From Nocardioides limicola (lineage in GTDB: Bacteria > Actinomycetota > Actinomycetes > Propionibacteriales > Nocardioidaceae), in NCBI RefSeq assembly GCF_016827675.1, contig NZ_JAERJA010000001.1, positions 620,001 to 684,000 of the forward strand: a stretch of 64,000 bases of DNA. The letters are read 5' to 3'. The position numbers were made by a program, and so were the translations under genes. How positions within the stretch are numbered: position 1 is the first letter of the stretch; each line of letters begins with the position of its first letter. The notes under the pieces are model-generated. The model had not been told where the DNA came from. It made no database searches and saw only the letters and a program-made list of their open reading frames with translations. Positions 1 through 8,823 of the stretch are shown here, one piece after another.

Positions 1-83
1 CGGTCGTGCTTTCCCTGAACCACCCCACAGAACTTGTGCCCTACATATTGTGGTCGGGGCGGGCGAGCCCTACTGTCCTGGAC

Positions 84-1283
84 ATGGCGGTCTTCACGCT
101 CCGGTCCGGAGAGTCCTGGCGCGACCCCTTCCCCATGTACGCCGAGTTGCGGGATCACGCCCCGGTCGACTTCGTCGAGGAGGGCGGCTACCACGTGCTC
201 TCCCGCTACGACGATGTGATGGCGGCCAGTCGCGACTCGACGACGTACTCCTCCGCTGACGGCCTGACCGTGGTGAAGAGCCGCGGCGAGCAGGACCTGA
301 TGGGCGCCTTCGCACCCATGGTGATGCAGGATCCGCCGGCCCATACCGCGTTCCGCAGAATGGTGGGGCGCGGCTTCACCCCGAAGCAGGTAGGTGAGGT
401 CGAGCCCGCGGTTCGCGCCTTCGTGGCCGGCCGACTCGAGGCACTGCGGCGTCAGGGCGCCGGGGACGTGGTCGCCGAACTGCTCAAGCCGTTGCCCAGC
501 ATGATCGTCGCCCACTATCTCGGCGTACCCGAGCAGGACCGCGGCAGGTTCGACGCATGGACCGACGCCATCGTCGCCGCCACCGCCGCCGGCGATCCCC
601 TGGCCGGCGCCGACGCGGCAGCCGAGATGATGGAGTTCTTCACCCATCTCATCCAGGTACGACGCAGCTCGCCCGGCGACGACACCATCTCGCATCTGGT
701 CAGGGCCGGCGACGACGTCTCAGTGCTGCAGATGCTCGGCTTCGCCTTCACGATGGTGGCCGGCGGGAACGACACCACGACCGGGTTGTTGGGTGGTTCC
801 CTGGAGTTGCTGACTCGCCACCGGGACCAGCGGCGACTCCTGATCGACCACCCGGAACTGATCCCGGATGCGGTCGAGGAGCTCCTGCGACTCACCAGTC
901 CGGTCCAAGGCCTGGCGCGCACCGCCACCACCGACGTGCGCCTGCACGACACCACCATCCCCGCTGGTGGGCGGGTGCTGCTGCTGTTCGCCTCCGGCAA
1001 TCGCGATCCGCGAGAGTTCGGCGCCGAGGCCGAGGTGTTCAGGGTCGACCGCCGACCCGCCCGGATCCTGACCTTCGGCCACGGGGCCCATCACTGCCTG
1101 GGTGCGGCCGCCGCGCGACTCGCCGGCAGGGTGGCGCTGGAGGAACTGCTCGCCAAGTGTCCCGACTTCGGAGTCGACGCATCAGCCGGGCGGTTCGCGC
1201 CCGGCCACTACGTGCGACGCTTCGTCAGCCTTCCGTTCGAGGCGGGCGAACTCCCGCGATCCACTGATCGACGATCTGCCTGA
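84..1283 (+). CDS. cytochrome P450
   Basis: Soluble bacterial-type (class I) cytochrome P450 of about 399 residues, a heme monooxygenase that would need separate ferredoxin and reductase partners; none is encoded nearby. The I-helix oxygen-activation motif AGGNDTTTG lies near residue 226, the K-helix ExxR motif (EELLR) near 264, and the heme-binding loop FGHGAHHCLG near 331-340 with the cysteine thiolate ligand at about 338. The frame stays open upstream to a GTG at position 6, but the ATG at 84 gives the usual P450 N-terminus (a short lead into WRDPFPMYAELR), so I prefer it. The 3' end overlaps the convergent TetR gene by about 59 bp, suggesting the regulator controls it or a nearby gene. 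The substrate cannot be told from sequence. Confidence 0.93.
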   Translation: MAVFTLRSGESWRDPFPMYAELRDHAPVDFVEEGGYHVLSRYDDVMAASRDSTTYSSADGLTVVKSRGEQDLMGAFAPMVMQDPPAHTAFRRMVGRGFTPKQVGEVEPAVRAFVAGRLEALRRQGAGDVVAELLKPLPSMIVAHYLGVPEQDRGRFDAWTDAIVAATAAGDPLAGADAAAEMMEFFTHLIQVRRSSPGDDTISHLVRAGDDVSVLQMLGFAFTMVAGGNDTTTGLLGGSLELLTRHRDQRRLLIDHPELIPDAVEELLRLTSPVQGLARTATTDVRLHDTTIPAGGRVLLLFASGNRDPREFGAEAEVFRVDRRPARILTFGHGAHHCLGAAAARLAGRVALEELLAKCPDFGVDASAGRFAPGHYVRRFVSLPFEAGELPRSTDRRSA

Positions 1284-1800
1284 GGGCCGGACCGTCGGGA
1301 TCGAGTCGATAGAGCAGGATCGCGAAGATCACGCTGGTGCCCAGCGCCACCTTGGCGGCCAGGAAGTCCAGGTCCGGGTCCACCTCGCCGCGACGAATGC
1401 CGCGATCCCACATCTGCGTCATCAGCGCCATGCCGGGATGGGCCATGTTGCTGAGGAACTTGGTGCCCGACTCCTCGTCGGCGATCGCCATGCCCAACTG
1501 GGGGCCGATGACGTTGCGCGGCATCCGCTTGAGGGAGACGATGAGCTCGTCGGTGAGTACTCGTATGTCACCGGCGAACGAGCCGGTGTCCACCTCGCCC
1601 TGAGGCACCGAGTCGGCGATGTTGAGGGAGAGGACGATCTCGTCCTTGTTCGCGTAACGACGGTAGATCGCCGGCTTGCCCACGTTCGCCTCGGCCGCGA
1701 TCGCCTCCATGGTGAGGTGTTCGATGCCGTCGCGTTCCAGCAGCCGCCGGGTCGCGTGCAGGATCCGGGTGTCGACCAGGGGGTCTCGGGGTCGAGCCAT
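1225..1800 (-). CDS. TetR family transcriptional regulator
   Basis: One-component repressor of 191 residues. The N-terminal TetR helix-turn-helix covers about residues 10-55 (LTMEAIAAEANVGKPAIYRR, then a lysine ending the recognition helix), followed by an all-helical ligand and dimerisation domain of normal length. It converges on, and overlaps, the cytochrome P450 gene, so control of the P450 or of its own promoter is plausible but not shown. The region upstream of its ATG contains a long hairpin (1829-1865) that more likely serves as the terminator of the preceding gene than as an operator. The ligand is unknown. Confidence 0.9.
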   Translation of the reverse strand: MARPRDPLVDTRILHATRRLLERDGIEHLTMEAIAAEANVGKPAIYRRYANKDEIVLSLNIADSVPQGEVDTGSFAGDIRVLTDELIVSLKRMPRNVIGPQLGMAIADEESGTKFLSNMAHPGMALMTQMWDRGIRRGEVDPDLDFLAAKVALGTSVIFAILLYRLDPDGPALRQIVDQWIAGVRPPRTEG

Positions 1801-1828
1801 GATGTGAGCCTAACTCGTGAAGTGGCCA

Positions 1829-1865
1829 TGACCGGTGACCCGCCCCCCGAGCGGGTCACCGGTCA
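1829..1865 (-). terminator. perfect 15-bp hairpin, probable terminator
   Basis: Positions 1829-1843 (TGACCGGTGACCCGC) pair perfectly with 1851-1865 around a 7-nt loop. It lies 14 bases past the stop of the ELWxTDGT-repeat gene read on the minus strand and before the TetR start. No T-run follows, which is common for actinobacterial terminators. A shorter outer match, GATGTGA (1801-1807) with TCACATC (1863-1869), also exists, so an operator role for the TetR protein is an alternative. Confidence 0.55.
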
Positions 1866-1879
1866 CATCTGATGTGCGT

Positions 1880-3523
1880 TCAGCGACGGATCCTGGGCGT
1901 CCGCTTCGACTTCTTGGTGACCGACGGGAGGCCCTTCTTGGTGGCCTTGACCCGGACCTGGATCCGCTTGCCCCGGTCGGCAGCCACCAGCACGTACTTC
2001 TTCTTGCCGGCCTTGGCGCCCTTGATCGGCTTGCCGTTGCGCAGCCACCGGTACTTGAAGGTGACCCCGGTGGCCGGCTTGCCGGCACGGGCGGTCAGAG
2101 TGCGGCCGACCTTGGGCATGCCCTTGATGACCGGCTTCTTCAGCGTGATCGTCTCCACGCCGATGGTGACCGCTCGGAGCGTGGTGGCGCCGTTGACCGT
2201 GCTGTGCAGAATCACCCGCTGACCGAGCACACCCACCATGCGCGGGGCACCCGAGGCGGCTCCCGGGGCGATGTCCTCGAGCAGACGAGTGCCGGCGGCG
2301 GTGCCGTTGCTGATCCACAGCTCGTTGCCGTGGGTGCCGTCGTCGGCCGAGAAGACCACCTGGGAGCCGACCTGTGTGAACTGGCTCGGAGAGCTCCCGT
2401 TGGCGCCCGGCCGAATGTCGGCCACACGGATGGTAGACGCCGCGGTGCCGCCGCTGGTCCACAGTTCGGCACCACTCTTGCCGTCACTGGCACGGAACAT
2501 CAGCTTCGATCCGAGCGCCGTCAGGTCACCGGGGAAGGAGTCGCCGGTGGGGTTGATGTCCTTGACCTGCACCGTCCCAGCGGCCGTGCCGTTGGTCTTC
2601 CACAGCTCGATGCCGTGGTGGGCACTGGCTCGGAAGTAGACGGTGGACCCGACTGAGGTCAGATGTCCGGGCGAGCTGCCGACGTGGCCGGGGCGGATGT
2701 CCTTGACCTGCACCGTGCCGGCTTCGGTGCCGTCGGACTTCCACAGTTCATCACCGTGGGCGGGCGTGCTGGCAGCGAAGTAGAGGGTGTTCCCGTGAGC
2801 CAGGAGGTTCTTCGGGAAGCCGCCGGTGCCCCCGGGAATGATGTCCTTGACCAGCACGGTGCCCGCTTCGGTGCCGTTGGACTTCCACAGCTCCATGCCG
2901 GTGCTCCCGTCGCTGGCTCGGAAGTAGACCGAGTTGCCCATCGCGACGAGGTCGGTGACCCCGGAGGTCTTGAAACCGGGTTGGATGTCCTTGACCAGCG
3001 TGGTCCCAGCCGGTGTGCCGTCGGTGACCCACAGCTCACGACCGGTCTCGACAGTCGACGCGGTGAAGAGGACCTTGTTGCCGACGACGGTGAAGTCCCT
3101 CGGGTCGCTGTTGGCGGCGCCGGGGGCGATGTCCTTGAGCATCATGGTGCCGGCCGAGGTGCCGTCGGTGACCCACAGTTCACGTCCGGAGATCGCGGTG
3201 GTGGCGGCGAAGAGCGCCTTGTCACCGAACTTGGCGAGGTGGAACGGGTCGCTGCCCTGGGCACCCGGCACGATGTCCTTGACGAGCTGGGTGCCGGCCT
3301 GGGTGCCGTCGGTGCGCCACAGCTCGGTGCCGTGCTGAGCGGTCTCGGCGACGAAGAGCAGCCGGCTGCCGACGACCGCGCTGCCGGCACCCTCGGTGAC
3401 CTTGGCGAAGGTGCCGAGCACCGGAGCGGCCGCGGTGGCCGGAGCGATGCCGGCGTGCAGGCCGGCCGTGACGAGCGCGGACGCGGCGATCACGCCGAGT
3501 GTCCGAGTGAGTGTGCGGTTCAT
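1880..3523 (-). CDS. exported ELWxTDGTxxGT-repeat protein
   Basis: Secreted protein of 547 residues. It begins with a Sec-type signal peptide (MNRTLTRTLGVIAASALVTA, cleavage expected near residue 31-33 after ATA). The main body holds eight repeats of about 48 residues, each centred on ELW-x-T/S-x-GT-xx-GT (for example ELWRTDGTQAGT, ELWVTDGTSAGT, ELWKSDGTEAGT), a pattern known from Hyalangium and related bacteria as ELWxxDGTxxGT; these repeats probably fold as a beta-propeller. The last 90 residues form a lysine-rich Ig-like module (VIKGMPKVGRTLTARAG, YRWLRNGKPIKGA) found at the C-termini of many Nocardioides exported proteins. No catalytic residues can be recognised. A good promoter is visible upstream. 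Confidence 0.85.
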   Translation of the reverse strand: MNRTLTRTLGVIAASALVTAGLHAGIAPATAAAPVLGTFAKVTEGAGSAVVGSRLLFVAETAQHGTELWRTDGTQAGTQLVKDIVPGAQGSDPFHLAKFGDKALFAATTAISGRELWVTDGTSAGTMMLKDIAPGAANSDPRDFTVVGNKVLFTASTVETGRELWVTDGTPAGTTLVKDIQPGFKTSGVTDLVAMGNSVYFRASDGSTGMELWKSNGTEAGTVLVKDIIPGGTGGFPKNLLAHGNTLYFAASTPAHGDELWKSDGTEAGTVQVKDIRPGHVGSSPGHLTSVGSTVYFRASAHHGIELWKTNGTAAGTVQVKDINPTGDSFPGDLTALGSKLMFRASDGKSGAELWTSGGTAASTIRVADIRPGANGSSPSQFTQVGSQVVFSADDGTHGNELWISNGTAAGTRLLEDIAPGAASGAPRMVGVLGQRVILHSTVNGATTLRAVTIGVETITLKKPVIKGMPKVGRTLTARAGKPATGVTFKYRWLRNGKPIKGAKAGKKKYVLVAADRGKRIQVRVKATKKGLPSVTKKSKRTPRIRR

Positions 3524-3555
3524 GATCGTTTCCCCTTGAGTCCGTTTTCCGTTCC

Positions 3556-3570
3556 GTTCCGTTACGGAAC
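3556..3570. promoter_or_regulatory. near-perfect palindrome in the 5' leader
   Basis: GTTCCGTTACGGAAC is an inverted repeat with a one-base centre. It lies just downstream of the predicted -10 box of the ELWxTDGT-repeat gene and is preceded by further GTTCC copies (3551-3560). The position fits an operator in the transcribed leader. No regulator can be assigned. Confidence 0.35.
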
Positions 3571-3577
3571 TAAAGGT

Positions 3578-3606
3578 AACGTAACGGCTCGTAACCTAAT
3601 TGGCAA
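3578..3606 (-). promoter_or_regulatory. predicted sigma-70-type promoter of the ELWxTDGT gene
   Basis: Read on the minus strand there is TTGCCA (3606-3601), a 17-bp spacer and TACGTT (3583-3578), fitting the actinobacterial TTGNCA / TANNNT pattern at optimal spacing. The start codon lies about 55 bases further on. Only the pattern supports it. Confidence 0.45.
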
Positions 3607-3642
3607 GGGGTGGGGAGATTTTCTTTACTTTGCAGGGTGCTG

Positions 3643-6615
3643 TCAGTCCCAGAACACTCGATCCACCACCGCTCGGGCGTGCCTGGTGGTGCGGAGGTAG
3701 TCGTTCACCATGGCGTCGGTCTCGCCGGGCTGGTAGCCGAGCACCGAGGCGATCGCCGCGAGCTCCCGCGCACCGGTCGGCAACTGGTCCGACGGCCGAC
3801 CGCGGACCAGGGTGATCGCGTTGCGGACCTCGCTGACCATCCGCCACGCGACGGCCAGTTCCTCGGCGTCGGCCGCGCTGACCAGCCCTGCCTCGGCGGC
3901 TGCCGCGAGCGCCTCCAGCGTTCCCGGGGTCCGCAGGCCGGCGACCCGACCGGCATGTTGCATCTGCAGCAACTGCACCGTCCATTCGATGTCGGCGAGC
4001 CCTCCCCGACCCAGTTTCAGATGGGTGTGCGGATCCGCGCCCCGCGGCAGTCGCTCCTCGTCGACCCGGGCCTTGATCCGGCGTACCTCACGGATCGCGT
4101 TCTCGCTGATCCCCTCGGCAGGGAACCGCAACGGATCGACGAGCGCCGTGAACTTCGCGCGCAGTTCCTCGTCCCCCACCACCGCATCGGCCCGCAGCAG
4201 CGCCTGGAACTCCCACACGTCGGCCAGTCCGGAGTAGTAGCCGGCGTAGGAGTCCAACGTGCGCACCAACGGCCCCTGGCGACCCTCCGGGCGCAGGTCC
4301 GCGTCCACCTCGAGCGCTGGATCCGAGCCGGACAGGGAGAGCAGCCGACGGAGCTCCTCGGCCACCCCCTTCGCATAGGAGGCCGCCTCGTGGGCATCCA
4401 CGCCGGGCAGCGGGTCGTGCACGAACATCACATCGGCGTCGCTGCCGTAGGCGAGTTCGAAGCCGCCGTACCGTCCCATCGCCACGATCGCGAACCGGGT
4501 CGGTGGCTCCGCCAGCGATCGCCGGGCGCACGCTGCCGCCTGGACGACCTCCAGGGTGGCCGCCAGGGTGGCGTCGGTGAGCCTGCTCAGCGCCTTGCCG
4601 ACCTGCTCGACATCGATGAGGTGGTCGAGTTCGGCGACCGCCACCCGAAGCAGCTCGCGGCGCCGGATCCCCCGGATCGCGCGCACCGAGGACTCGGCAT
4701 CGCTGGCCCGCCGGGCTGCCGCTGTCATCTCCGCGGTGAGCGCAGCGGGGGTCGGCGGCGTCAGCTCACTGCCCAACAGACGGACGCCTTCAGGCTCACG
4801 CTCGAGCAGGTCGGTGGCGTACCGCGAGGTGGCCAGCACGCGGGCCAGCCGTTCCGCCACCAGTCCCTCGTCGCGAAGCAGTCGCAGGTACCACGGCGTC
4901 CGTCCCAACGCTTCGCTGATCCTGCGGAACCCGATCAGACCGGCATCGGGGTCCGGGGCGCCCGCGAACCACTCCAGCATCGGCGGCAGCAACTGCCGTT
5001 GGATGGCCGCGGTGCGGGTGACCCCCGCCGTGAGGGCCTCGATGTGGCGCAGTGCCGCCTTCGGATCGGCGTACCCGAGCGCGGCGAGCCGGGTCCCGGC
5101 CGCCTCGGGGGTGAGGCGGGCGCCGTCCCCGGGGATCTTCGCCACCGCCTCGAGCAGCGGCCGATAGAACAGCTTCTCGTGCAGGCGGCGCACCTCCCGT
5201 CTGTGGTGCTCCAGCTCCTTGTCCAGCGCCCGCACCGGATCCTTGCTGTGGCCGAGCGACCGACCGAGTCGCCGCAGGTCCTCCTCATCCTCGGGGATGA
5301 CATGGATCCGCCGCAGCTTGTGCAGCTGGATCCGGTGCTCGACAGTGCGCAGGAACGCGTACGCCGCGGCGAGCGCGTCGCCGTCCTCCCGGCCGATGTA
5401 GCCGGCCCGGGTCAGGTGGGCCAACGCGCTCAGGGTGGTGGGGGCCCGGATCGAATCGTCGGCTCGGCCATGCACCATCTGCAGGAGTTGCACCGCGAAC
5501 TCCACGTCACGCAGCCCTCCGGAGCCGAGCTTGAGTTGCCTCTCGGCCTCCTTGGCCGGGATGTGGTCGATCACCCTCCGGCGCATCGCCTGCACGTCGG
5601 TGACGAACCCGTCCCGCCCGACCGCGGTCCACACCAGCGGAGTCGTCATCTCGAGGTATGCCGCACCCACCTCCCGGTCCCCGGCCACCGGGCGCGCCTT
5701 CAGCAGCGCCTGGAACTCCCAGGTCCGCGCCCACTTCTCGTAGTAGCCCTGATGGCCGCGCAGCGTCCGTGACAGCGGCCCGTTGCGCCCCTCGGGGCGC
5801 AGCCCCGCATCCACCGGCCAGATGGTGCCCTCGGCCGTGTCGTCCGAGCAGATCTGGATCAGCGCCGCGGCCAACTTGCTGGCCACTCTCAGCGCCACGT
5901 CGTCGGCCACTCCGTCGGCCGGCTCATGCACGAAGATCACGTCGACGTCGCTGACGTAGTTGAGCTCGTGCCCGCCGCATTTGCCCATCGCGACCACCGC
6001 CAACCGCGCACTGCTCGCCTCCTCGCCGATCCGGGCCCTGGCCACCGCCAGAGCCGCCTCCAGGGTGCCGGCGGCCAGGTCGGAGAGCTCGGCGGCCACG
6101 TCGTCGACGCCGACATGGTGAGCCAGATCCCTGGCGGCAAGCCGGAGCAGGTGCCGGCGGTACTCCACCCGGAGCGCGTTCATGGCGTCCGGTTCGGGCA
6201 CGGTGGCCACGGGTGTGGCGTCCGTGGCGTCGGCGCCGACGGCGTCCAGCAGGCTCGCCCGCAGGTGACCCGCGGTCGGCCGGGTGGTGCCCATCGTCGG
6301 GTCGGCCAACTCCGACCAGTGCCCCGGGTGTCGCAGCAGGTGGTCTCCGAGCGCGGCGCTCGCGCCGAGCACGGAGAGCAGCCGCATCGCCGTACCCTCG
6401 TCGTCGGCGACCTCACGGACGAATCCGTCCGGCAGCAGTTCGGCCAGCTCGACGAGCGTGCGCAGCGCCTGGTCGGGGTCGGCCACCCGGCCCAGGATGG
6501 CGAGCAGGTCAGCCCCGGGTCCGCCCAACTGCGCCAACCCCGTGATCGCGGCGTCGATGTCGACGAAGCCGCGCTGGATCAGCTCGGTACGGGTGGTCCG
6601 CCTGTTGTCAGCCAC
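3643..6615 (-). CDS. glnE: glutamine synthetase adenylyltransferase/adenylyl-removing enzyme
   Basis: Bifunctional enzyme of 990 residues that adenylylates (inactivates) and deadenylylates type I glutamine synthetase according to nitrogen status. Both nucleotidyltransferase modules are present: the N-terminal adenylyl-removing half has NYVSDVDVIFVHEP near residue 217 and the C-terminal adenylyltransferase half has AYGSDADVMFVHDP near residue 725, each keeping the D-x-D metal motif. The C-terminal ends have the usual PII-uridylyltransferase-like regulatory helices (GRGGLADIEWTVQLLQMQHA). The length is normal for actinobacteria. It lies 16 bases downstream of glnA2, the order also seen in mycobacteria (glnA2-glnE), so the two are probably cotranscribed. 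Confidence 0.97.
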   Translation of the reverse strand: MADNRRTTRTELIQRGFVDIDAAITGLAQLGGPGADLLAILGRVADPDQALRTLVELAELLPDGFVREVADDEGTAMRLLSVLGASAALGDHLLRHPGHWSELADPTMGTTRPTAGHLRASLLDAVGADATDATPVATVPEPDAMNALRVEYRRHLLRLAARDLAHHVGVDDVAAELSDLAAGTLEAALAVARARIGEEASSARLAVVAMGKCGGHELNYVSDVDVIFVHEPADGVADDVALRVASKLAAALIQICSDDTAEGTIWPVDAGLRPEGRNGPLSRTLRGHQGYYEKWARTWEFQALLKARPVAGDREVGAAYLEMTTPLVWTAVGRDGFVTDVQAMRRRVIDHIPAKEAERQLKLGSGGLRDVEFAVQLLQMVHGRADDSIRAPTTLSALAHLTRAGYIGREDGDALAAAYAFLRTVEHRIQLHKLRRIHVIPEDEEDLRRLGRSLGHSKDPVRALDKELEHHRREVRRLHEKLFYRPLLEAVAKIPGDGARLTPEAAGTRLAALGYADPKAALRHIEALTAGVTRTAAIQRQLLPPMLEWFAGAPDPDAGLIGFRRISEALGRTPWYLRLLRDEGLVAERLARVLATSRYATDLLEREPEGVRLLGSELTPPTPAALTAEMTAAARRASDAESSVRAIRGIRRRELLRVAVAELDHLIDVEQVGKALSRLTDATLAATLEVVQAAACARRSLAEPPTRFAIVAMGRYGGFELAYGSDADVMFVHDPLPGVDAHEAASYAKGVAEELRRLLSLSGSDPALEVDADLRPEGRQGPLVRTLDSYAGYYSGLADVWEFQALLRADAVVGDEELRAKFTALVDPLRFPAEGISENAIREVRRIKARVDEERLPRGADPHTHLKLGRGGLADIEWTVQLLQMQHAGRVAGLRTPGTLEALAAAAEAGLVSAADAEELAVAWRMVSEVRNAITLVRGRPSDQLPTGARELAAIASVLGYQPGETDAMVNDYLRTTRHARAVVDRVFWD

Positions 6616-6631
6616 GCCTGGGGTCCGGACC

Positions 6632-7969
6632 TCAGATCACCGGCAGCATCTGGTCCCGCTCCCAGGCCGAGACCTGGCCGCGGTAGCCCTCCCACTCGGC
6701 GCGCTTGTTGCGGAGGAAGAAGTCGTAGACGTGCTCGCCCAGCACCTCGGGCAGCAGCTCGGACTCCTCGGCCACGGTGATCGCTTCGTAGAGAGTGCGG
6801 GGCAGCGGGTCGATGCCGAGTGCCTTGCGCTCCCGCTCGGTCAGCGACCACACGTCGTCCTCGGCCTCGGCAGGGAGCTCGTAGTCCTCCTCGATGCCCT
6901 TCATCCCGGCGCCGAGCACGACCGCGTACGCCAGGTAGGGGTTGCAGGCAGCGTCGATGCTGCGCAGTTCCACGCGCGTGGACTGGCCCTTGTTGGGCTT
7001 GTACATCGGGATCCGCACCATCGCCGAGCGGTTGTTGTGTCCCCAGCAGATGTACGACGGAGCCTCGCCGCCGCCGAGCAGCCGCTTGTAGCTGTTCACC
7101 CACTGGTTGGTCACGCAGGTGATCTCGCTGGCGTGCCGTAGCACCCCGGCGATGAAGCTGCGCCCGGTCTTGGAGAGCTGGTACTCGGCCCCGGCCTCGA
7201 AGAAGGCGTTGGAGTCGCCGTCGAAGAGCGAGACGTGGGTGTGCATGCCGGACCCCGGATGGGTGGTGAACGGCTTCGGCATGAAGCTGGCCCAGATGTC
7301 CTGGCCGAGCGCCACCTCGCGGATCACGGTCCGGAAGGTCATGATGTTGTCGGCGGTGGTCAACGCGTCGGCGTAGCGCAGGTCGATCTCCTGCTGCCCG
7401 GGGCCTCCCTCGTGGTGGCTGAACTCCACCGAGATGCCCATCGCCTCGAGCATGCTGATCGCCTCGCGGCGGAAGTCGGTGCCCCGGGACTGGGCGGTGT
7501 GGTCGAAGTAGCCGCTGCGGTCGACCGGCACCGGCTCCGCGCCGGGCGCGAGGTCACCCTTGAAGAGATAGAACTCGATCTCGGGGTGGGTGTAGAAGGT
7601 GAAGCCCTTCTCCGCCGCCGCGCCCAGGGTGCGCTTGAGGACGTGCCGCGGGTCGGCGTACGACGGGCTGCCGTCGGGCATCGCGATGTCGCAGAACATC
7701 CGTGCCGTCGCCGGCCCCTCACCCCGCCACGGCAGGATCTGGAAGGTGGACGGATCGGGTTGGGCCAGCATGTCGGCCTCGTGCACCCGAGCGAACCCCT
7801 CGATCGCGGAGCCGTCGAAGCCGATGCCTTCGGCGAACGCTCCCTCGAGCTCGGCCGGAGCCACCGACACCGACTTGAGGAACCCGAGGACGTCGGTGAA
7901 CCAGAGCCGGACGAACCTGACATCACGCTCTTCGAGAGCGCGGAGAACGAAGTCTTCCTGCTTGCCCAT
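6632..7969 (-). CDS. glnA2: glutamine synthetase, GlnA2 type
   Basis: Type I-fold glutamine synthetase of 445 residues, joining ammonia to glutamate with ATP. The start is set at the ATG at 7969 (MGKQEDFVLRALEERDVRFVRLWF), which matches the N-terminus of mycobacterial GlnA2; the reading frame continues upstream only as an artefact. Visible signatures are GFDGSAIEGF near residue 55, the ammonia/glutamate-site region (PGSGMHTHVSLFDG) and the ATP-binding segment (NRSAMVRIPMY). It lacks the clear adenylylation-loop tyrosine context of GlnA1, as GlnA2 proteins usually do, so its control by the neighbouring GlnE is uncertain. It is followed directly by glnE. Confidence 0.94.
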   Translation of the reverse strand: MGKQEDFVLRALEERDVRFVRLWFTDVLGFLKSVSVAPAELEGAFAEGIGFDGSAIEGFARVHEADMLAQPDPSTFQILPWRGEGPATARMFCDIAMPDGSPSYADPRHVLKRTLGAAAEKGFTFYTHPEIEFYLFKGDLAPGAEPVPVDRSGYFDHTAQSRGTDFRREAISMLEAMGISVEFSHHEGGPGQQEIDLRYADALTTADNIMTFRTVIREVALGQDIWASFMPKPFTTHPGSGMHTHVSLFDGDSNAFFEAGAEYQLSKTGRSFIAGVLRHASEITCVTNQWVNSYKRLLGGGEAPSYICWGHNNRSAMVRIPMYKPNKGQSTRVELRSIDAACNPYLAYAVVLGAGMKGIEEDYELPAEAEDDVWSLTERERKALGIDPLPRTLYEAITVAEESELLPEVLGEHVYDFFLRNKRAEWEGYRGQVSAWERDQMLPVI

Positions 7970-8048
7970 GGGGCAACTGTAGGGGGTCGAGGGCCACAAC
8001 GGGTGTCCCCCACCGCCACAATCGCCCACCGGCGGGCCGGTCAGCCGC

Positions 8049-8729
8049 TCAGGTCGCGCGCGGACCCACCTGGAGGCAGCACCCACCGCCCGACCTGGGC
8101 CGCCTGGTCACCGGTCGGTCGCAGTCGACCTGGTCGGCCAAGGCGATCAGGAACTCCTCGTTGACGCCGCAGACGAGTTCCTCGTGACCGGCGGCGAGTC
8201 GCTGGAAGGGACAATTGGTCAACACCGTCGTCGCCGCTTCTGCGCGAGGCTCGTAGCCGAGCCTGAGCAGCGCCGTCTGGAACCCCGACGGACCCTGCTC
8301 GGGCGCTATTGCGTCGGCGACAGCCACGGCCGCCGCCTTGGCGGCGTCAGAGAGCGCCCGGGGCATCTCCACCCCGCCAAGGGCCCGCTCCACCGCGTCG
8401 GCCAGCACCTCACCCGCGAGGTCGTAGCGGCGGCTGGGGATGCTGACGTTGACCTCACCCTGGGCCCTGACGTACAGCTTGGCAGGACGCCCCGCCCCCG
8501 GCCCGGAGCGTCCGCTGAGCCGTCGGAACTCGGTGGCCAGCAGCCCTGCCTCGACCAATCGCTCGAGGTGGAAGCGGGCGGTGTGCCGCGGCACCTCCAG
8601 GGCGTCGGCGGCCTGCTCGCGGCTGACCGGCTCGGGTTGTCGGGCGATGAACCGGTACAGCCGTTGCCGGATCGGATCGGCCAGGGTGCCGATCCTGGTC
8701 GCTCGGGCCGCGAGCGCGTCGTCGGTCAT
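8049..8729 (-). CDS. ArsR-like (COG2345) regulator with cysteine-rich C-terminus
   Basis: Transcriptional regulator of 226 residues with a winged helix-turn-helix near residues 15-75 (SREQAADALEVPRHTARFHL, then ERLVEAGLLATEF). The C-terminal half carries conserved-looking cysteines: NCPF near 172, VCGVN near 187, VDCD near 203 and a CC pair near 217. Proteins of this predicted-ArsR group, which includes the Fe-S sensor SufR, use such cysteines to bind a metal or Fe-S cluster; here that is inference. It is transcribed away from a small membrane protein across 94 bases of shared promoter DNA, so that gene is the obvious target candidate. It does not resemble a nitrogen regulator despite lying next to glnA2. 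Confidence 0.85.
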   Translation of the reverse strand: MTDDALAARATRIGTLADPIRQRLYRFIARQPEPVSREQAADALEVPRHTARFHLERLVEAGLLATEFRRLSGRSGPGAGRPAKLYVRAQGEVNVSIPSRRYDLAGEVLADAVERALGGVEMPRALSDAAKAAAVAVADAIAPEQGPSGFQTALLRLGYEPRAEAATTVLTNCPFQRLAAGHEELVCGVNEEFLIALADQVDCDRPVTRRPRSGGGCCLQVGPRAT

Positions 8730-8823
8730 CCCCCCTTTCTATCAGACACTGATCTTGTTTCTAGAGATTCGCAGGATTATCGTTGAAAGAACCGGATAGT
8801 CACGCCCCGAAAGGAAGTGCATC

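Noticed and set aside
1102..1872. A 256-codon plus-strand open frame over the TetR gene
   Set aside because: It is the shadow of the TetR gene, which has a clear family signature on the other strand.
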